From: Armatimonadota bacterium
GTDB lineage: Bacteria > Armatimonadota > JAAZEB01
Assembly: GCA_016199585.1 (NCBI GenBank)
Contig: JACQGM010000133.1
Location: 1-35,582, forward strand
Length of the DNA stretch: 35,582 nucleotides
Reading direction: 5' to 3'
Positions within the stretch are counted from its first letter, which is position 1, and the number at the start of each line of letters is the position of its first letter. The position numbers and the translations under genes were made by a program. The notes under the pieces are model-generated. The model was given only the letters and a program-made list of their open reading frames with translations, ran no database searches and had not been told where the DNA came from. Shown here piece after piece: positions 33,237 to 35,582 of this stretch.

Positions 33237-33639
33237 TAAGAGGGAAGGCGCCCCCGCCGAAGAGGGAAATCGGCGGGGGGACTCGGCGCGGCTGGGAGGG
33301 GTTGGGCCTTGCCGAAAACCAGAAGGACACTGACGCCGGTACCCGGCGCATAGCCATGCGCCCCGATGGTCTGGGTCCCCCCGCATCTTGCGAGCAGTAC
33401 CAGTATAGCCGCTTTCGAAGCGTTGATCAATCGGGATGATACCTGAGTTTCAGTCAGCACTTTCCCCGAGTGTTCCCCGTCTGCTCGCGCCCGCTTCCTG
33501 AGCCGGAAGCCGGCGCGCTCAGGGAAACGCGCAAGCCTCACCGTCCCCGGTCGTGTCGGGCGCCCCCACACTGGCACGCAAGTTGCCCGCGGGTGAGCGG
33601 TGCCTGCGCGCAAGCGCGCGGGCGGCGGGAGGACGAGCA
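33237..33639. other. Non-coding stretch before the acyltransferase gene
   Basis: This contains a 10-bp stem-loop (CCCCCGCCGA/TCGGCGGGGG, 33251-33279) directly after the inverted-repeat element. The part from about 33390 is AT-richer. I found no convincing promoter pair and no gene; the track ORFs crossing it have no family features. Confidence 0.4.
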
Positions 33640-34839
33640 TTGGACCGACAGCAACCCGGAGACCGTGGGGACCACCGCGGTGCGCCGGCAATCGTCGAGT
33701 ACGTGTCTGCCGTGGAACGCCTGGACGCCCTGGCCGCGGCCTGGAACGCCCTCGCCACCAGCGATCCCGGCGCGCACGTCTTCCAGGGTCACGCCTGGCT
33801 TTCCACCTGGCTGCGTCACCGGCCGCGGGCGCAGCCGGTCATTCTCGTCGCGCGCCGCGGCGACCGTCTCACAGCGGCCCTGCCGCTATGCGCCCATGAC
33901 GCCGGCCGCAGGCCCGTGCGCCTGCGCACCCTCCGCTTCCTTGCCGACAGCGAGTCCGATTCCTGCGCGGCACTCTCCGATCCCTCCTATCCGGAGGACC
34001 TGGCCGCGCTCTGGCAAGCCTTGCTCCGCCGCCGCGACTGGCACCTGGTGGACCTCCGCTACCTGCCGTCCGGATCGCCCCTGACTTCCCTGATCGAAGC
34101 CGCAGGTCACGGCCTCCATCTCGACAGCGTCCAGCACGACGTGGCTCCCTACCTGGACATCACGACGGACTGGCGCGAGACGGTGCCGAAGAGCCAGCGG
34201 CCCAAGCTGCTGCGCCGCCGGCGGCAGCTTCAGGAGACGGGCGCCACGCGCTTCGATGTCGCCGCCTCGGATGAGGAGGTGGACCTGATGCTGGAGCAGC
34301 TCGCGGCGATGCACATCGCTCGCTGGCGGGGCCGCCACGAGACCAGCATCTTCCTGCTGCCCGAGCGCCGCGCCTGGCTCCGTCAGGTCTGCCACGAGCT
34401 CCTCAAGCGCGGCGAGCTCTACCTCTGCCGTCTTGCCCTGGACGGCCAGCCGGTGAGCCTCGGCATCTACTACCTGTCGGGTCGCCGGCTGGTGAACACG
34501 ATCTACAGCTTCGATGAGGCATTCCGGAAGTACGGCCCGGTACACCTCCTGGTGATCGAGGTGATCGAGGATGCCCGGACGCGCGGCCTGGCGGACGCGC
34601 ACGACTTCGGGCGCGGCGCGGAGGAGTACAAGATGCGCTGGACGCAGGATCAGCAGCCGCTGCTGCGGGTGCTGGCGGCGCGGCGCACTCTCGCCGGGTC
34701 GGCCGCCTTCTGGTGGGCCGCTCGGGCTAAGCCCTTCCTGTGGCGGCACTACGCGCTCAGCACGGCCATCCGCGAGGCGCGCCGCCGGCTGGAAGCGCGC
34801 CGGCGGGCGAAGCCGGAACCGGGGATCCCTGCCCTCTGA
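33640..34839 (+). CDS. GNAT-fold acyltransferase, CelD/BcsL (Acetyltransf_6) type
   Basis: A 399-residue cytoplasmic protein with two GNAT-like halves. VFQGHAWLSTWLRH and VILVARRGDRLTAALPL mark the first, and RPKLLRRRRQLQETG leads into the second. That one has GELYLCRLALDGQPVSLGIYY, NTIYSFDEAFRKYGPVHLL and HDFGRGAEEYKMRW. This order is typical of CelD/BcsL-like or FemAB-like transferases found with exopolysaccharide or cellulose genes. The track starts at GTG 33553; TTG 33640 with GGGAGGA about 6 bases upstream gives a better N-terminus. It converges with rpsD 12 bases away. The acyl donor and acceptor are unknown. Confidence 0.8.
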   Translation: MDRQQPGDRGDHRGAPAIVEYVSAVERLDALAAAWNALATSDPGAHVFQGHAWLSTWLRHRPRAQPVILVARRGDRLTAALPLCAHDAGRRPVRLRTLRFLADSESDSCAALSDPSYPEDLAALWQALLRRRDWHLVDLRYLPSGSPLTSLIEAAGHGLHLDSVQHDVAPYLDITTDWRETVPKSQRPKLLRRRRQLQETGATRFDVAASDEEVDLMLEQLAAMHIARWRGRHETSIFLLPERRAWLRQVCHELLKRGELYLCRLALDGQPVSLGIYYLSGRRLVNTIYSFDEAFRKYGPVHLLVIEVIEDARTRGLADAHDFGRGAEEYKMRWTQDQQPLLRVLAARRTLAGSAAFWWAARAKPFLWRHYALSTAIREARRRLEARRRAKPEPGIPAL

Positions 34840-34851
34840 GGAGCGTCGCCC

Positions 34852-35469
34852 TCAACTGCGGCGGCGGTAGTAGGCCACTACGGCGGCCTCGTCCACGTCG
34901 AAGGGCACGTCCTCGCGGGCCGGCTCGCCCACCACCCGGCCCACGAAGGGGTCGTCCGGCGAGACCTCCAGGTAGGACGCCAGACGCCGCGTGCTGCGCC
35001 GGGCCTCGGTCTCGCTCACCACCGGGATGCTCCGGCTCTCCGGGCGGATGGCGACGGTCTCTCCGGGCCGGAGGCCATAGCCGGGCACGGTCACCCGCTC
35101 CCCGTTCACCTGCGCGTGCCCGTGAGTGACCAGTTGGCGCGCCGCCGGCAGCGTGGGCGCGAAGCCGAGCCGGAAGACGATGTTGTCCAGGCGCCGCTCC
35201 AGCAGCGACAGCAACGCCGCGCCCGTCACTTCCCGCCGGGCCGCTGCGGCGCGGAAATAGCGGCGGAGCTGGCTCTCGGAGACGCCGTAGTGGTAGCGGA
35301 GCTTCTGCTTCTCGTTGAGGCGCACGCCGTAGTCGCGGAGCCGCCGCCCGCGATAGCCGTGGATCCCGTTGGGCACGAGTTGGCGCTTGGCGGTGTGCTT
35401 GGGGATGTCGGCGATTGGAGCGCCAACGCGGCGCGAGAGTTTGACCTTTGGTCCTGTGTATCGGGCCAT
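34852..35469 (-). CDS. rpsD: 30S ribosomal protein S4, cysteine-free form
   Basis: A 205-residue S4 that binds 16S rRNA early in small-subunit assembly. [16 protein letters not shown] is the usual start. [18 protein letters not shown] and [19 protein letters not shown] lead into the S4 RNA-binding domain ([24 protein letters not shown]). The N-terminal zinc cysteines (CxxC pairs) of the other S4 type are absent. The gene stands alone rather than in the rpsM-rpsK-rpsD-rpoA cluster, so it could be the sole S4 or a zinc-independent paralogue. GGAGAA precedes the ATG on its strand. It is convergent with the acyltransferase gene, with no room for a separate terminator. Confidence 0.95.
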   Translation of the reverse strand: MARYTGPKVKLSRRVGAPIADIPKHTAKRQLVPNGIHGYRGRRLRDYGVRLNEKQKLRYHYGVSESQLRRYFRAAAARREVTGAALLSLLERRLDNIVFRLGFAPTLPAARQLVTHGHAQVNGERVTVPGYGLRPGETVAIRPESRSIPVVSETEARRSTRRLASYLEVSPDDPFVGRVVGEPAREDVPFDVDEAAVVAYYRRRS

Positions 35470-35582
35470 GAAACGGTTCTCCGTCGACCACGAGATACCC
35501 GGCGGGGGTGGCCGCGGCTGCGGTCCCGGCCTTTGCTCCGGCCAAGCCTGACACCAGGCGCGCCGGTGGGTCCGGTTGGGGC

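Overview
The window is high-GC DNA from a diderm bacterium. The evidence for an outer membrane is direct: an O-antigen-type polysaccharide locus, ADP-heptose genes (separate hldA and hldC), a YjbH-like outer-membrane protein, an outer-membrane beta-barrel porin and several lipoproteins. Separate HldA/HldC proteins, an AhbC-type haem-synthesis radical SAM enzyme, porin-cytochrome genes and a possible T-box leader suggest a deep-branching lineage or a Desulfobacterota/Armatimonadota-like organism rather than an enteric proteobacterium. The phylum is inference; no rRNA or tRNA gene was seen.

Region 1 (about 0.2-24.35 kb, all + strand) is a surface-polysaccharide locus. It opens with a T-box-like RNA element, then rmlD, a Wzx flippase, a Wzy/WaaL-type polymerase or ligase and three GT2 glycosyltransferases. 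This first part looks more AT-rich and less codon-biased than what follows. Next come rfbF, an LhgO-family FAD oxidase, two SDR enzymes flanking an RmlC-like epimerase, and a GT-B-like glycosyltransferase. After a 577-base non-coding stretch and an isolated conserved hypothetical, the locus continues with a GT4 enzyme, a WbpP/GalE-like epimerase, gmd, an unknown protein coupled to hldA-hldC, a WecA fused to the membrane/Rossmann half of a CapD/FlaA1-type protein, another SDR epimerase and a YjbH-like protein. Together they would make NDP-sugars, start the glycan on undecaprenyl phosphate, extend it, flip it, polymerise it and supply core heptose. Several NDP-sugar routes are only partly present here.

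Region 2 (24.36-25.45 kb, - strand) holds a 71-residue CxxCxG zinc-ribbon microprotein missed in a GC-rich gap, and a lipoprotein whose HExxH-like site reads DEMIH.

Region 3 (25.8-33.06 kb, + strand) is the most interesting. It holds AhbC (siroheme-dependent haem pathway), then a 640-base leader with a perfect TGTGA-N6-TCACA palindrome, then four genes: a DmsE/MtrA-type decahaem cytochrome, an MtrB/PioB-like barrel, an Ig-domain lipoprotein with a contracted CSCH haem motif, and a nine-haem Ig-domain lipoprotein. It reads as a porin-cytochrome conduit for electron exchange across the outer membrane. Two strong stem-loops end it.

Region 4 (33.06-35.58 kb) has a MITE-like inverted-repeat element, a GNAT/CelD-type acyltransferase and a convergent stand-alone rpsD encoding a cysteine-free S4.
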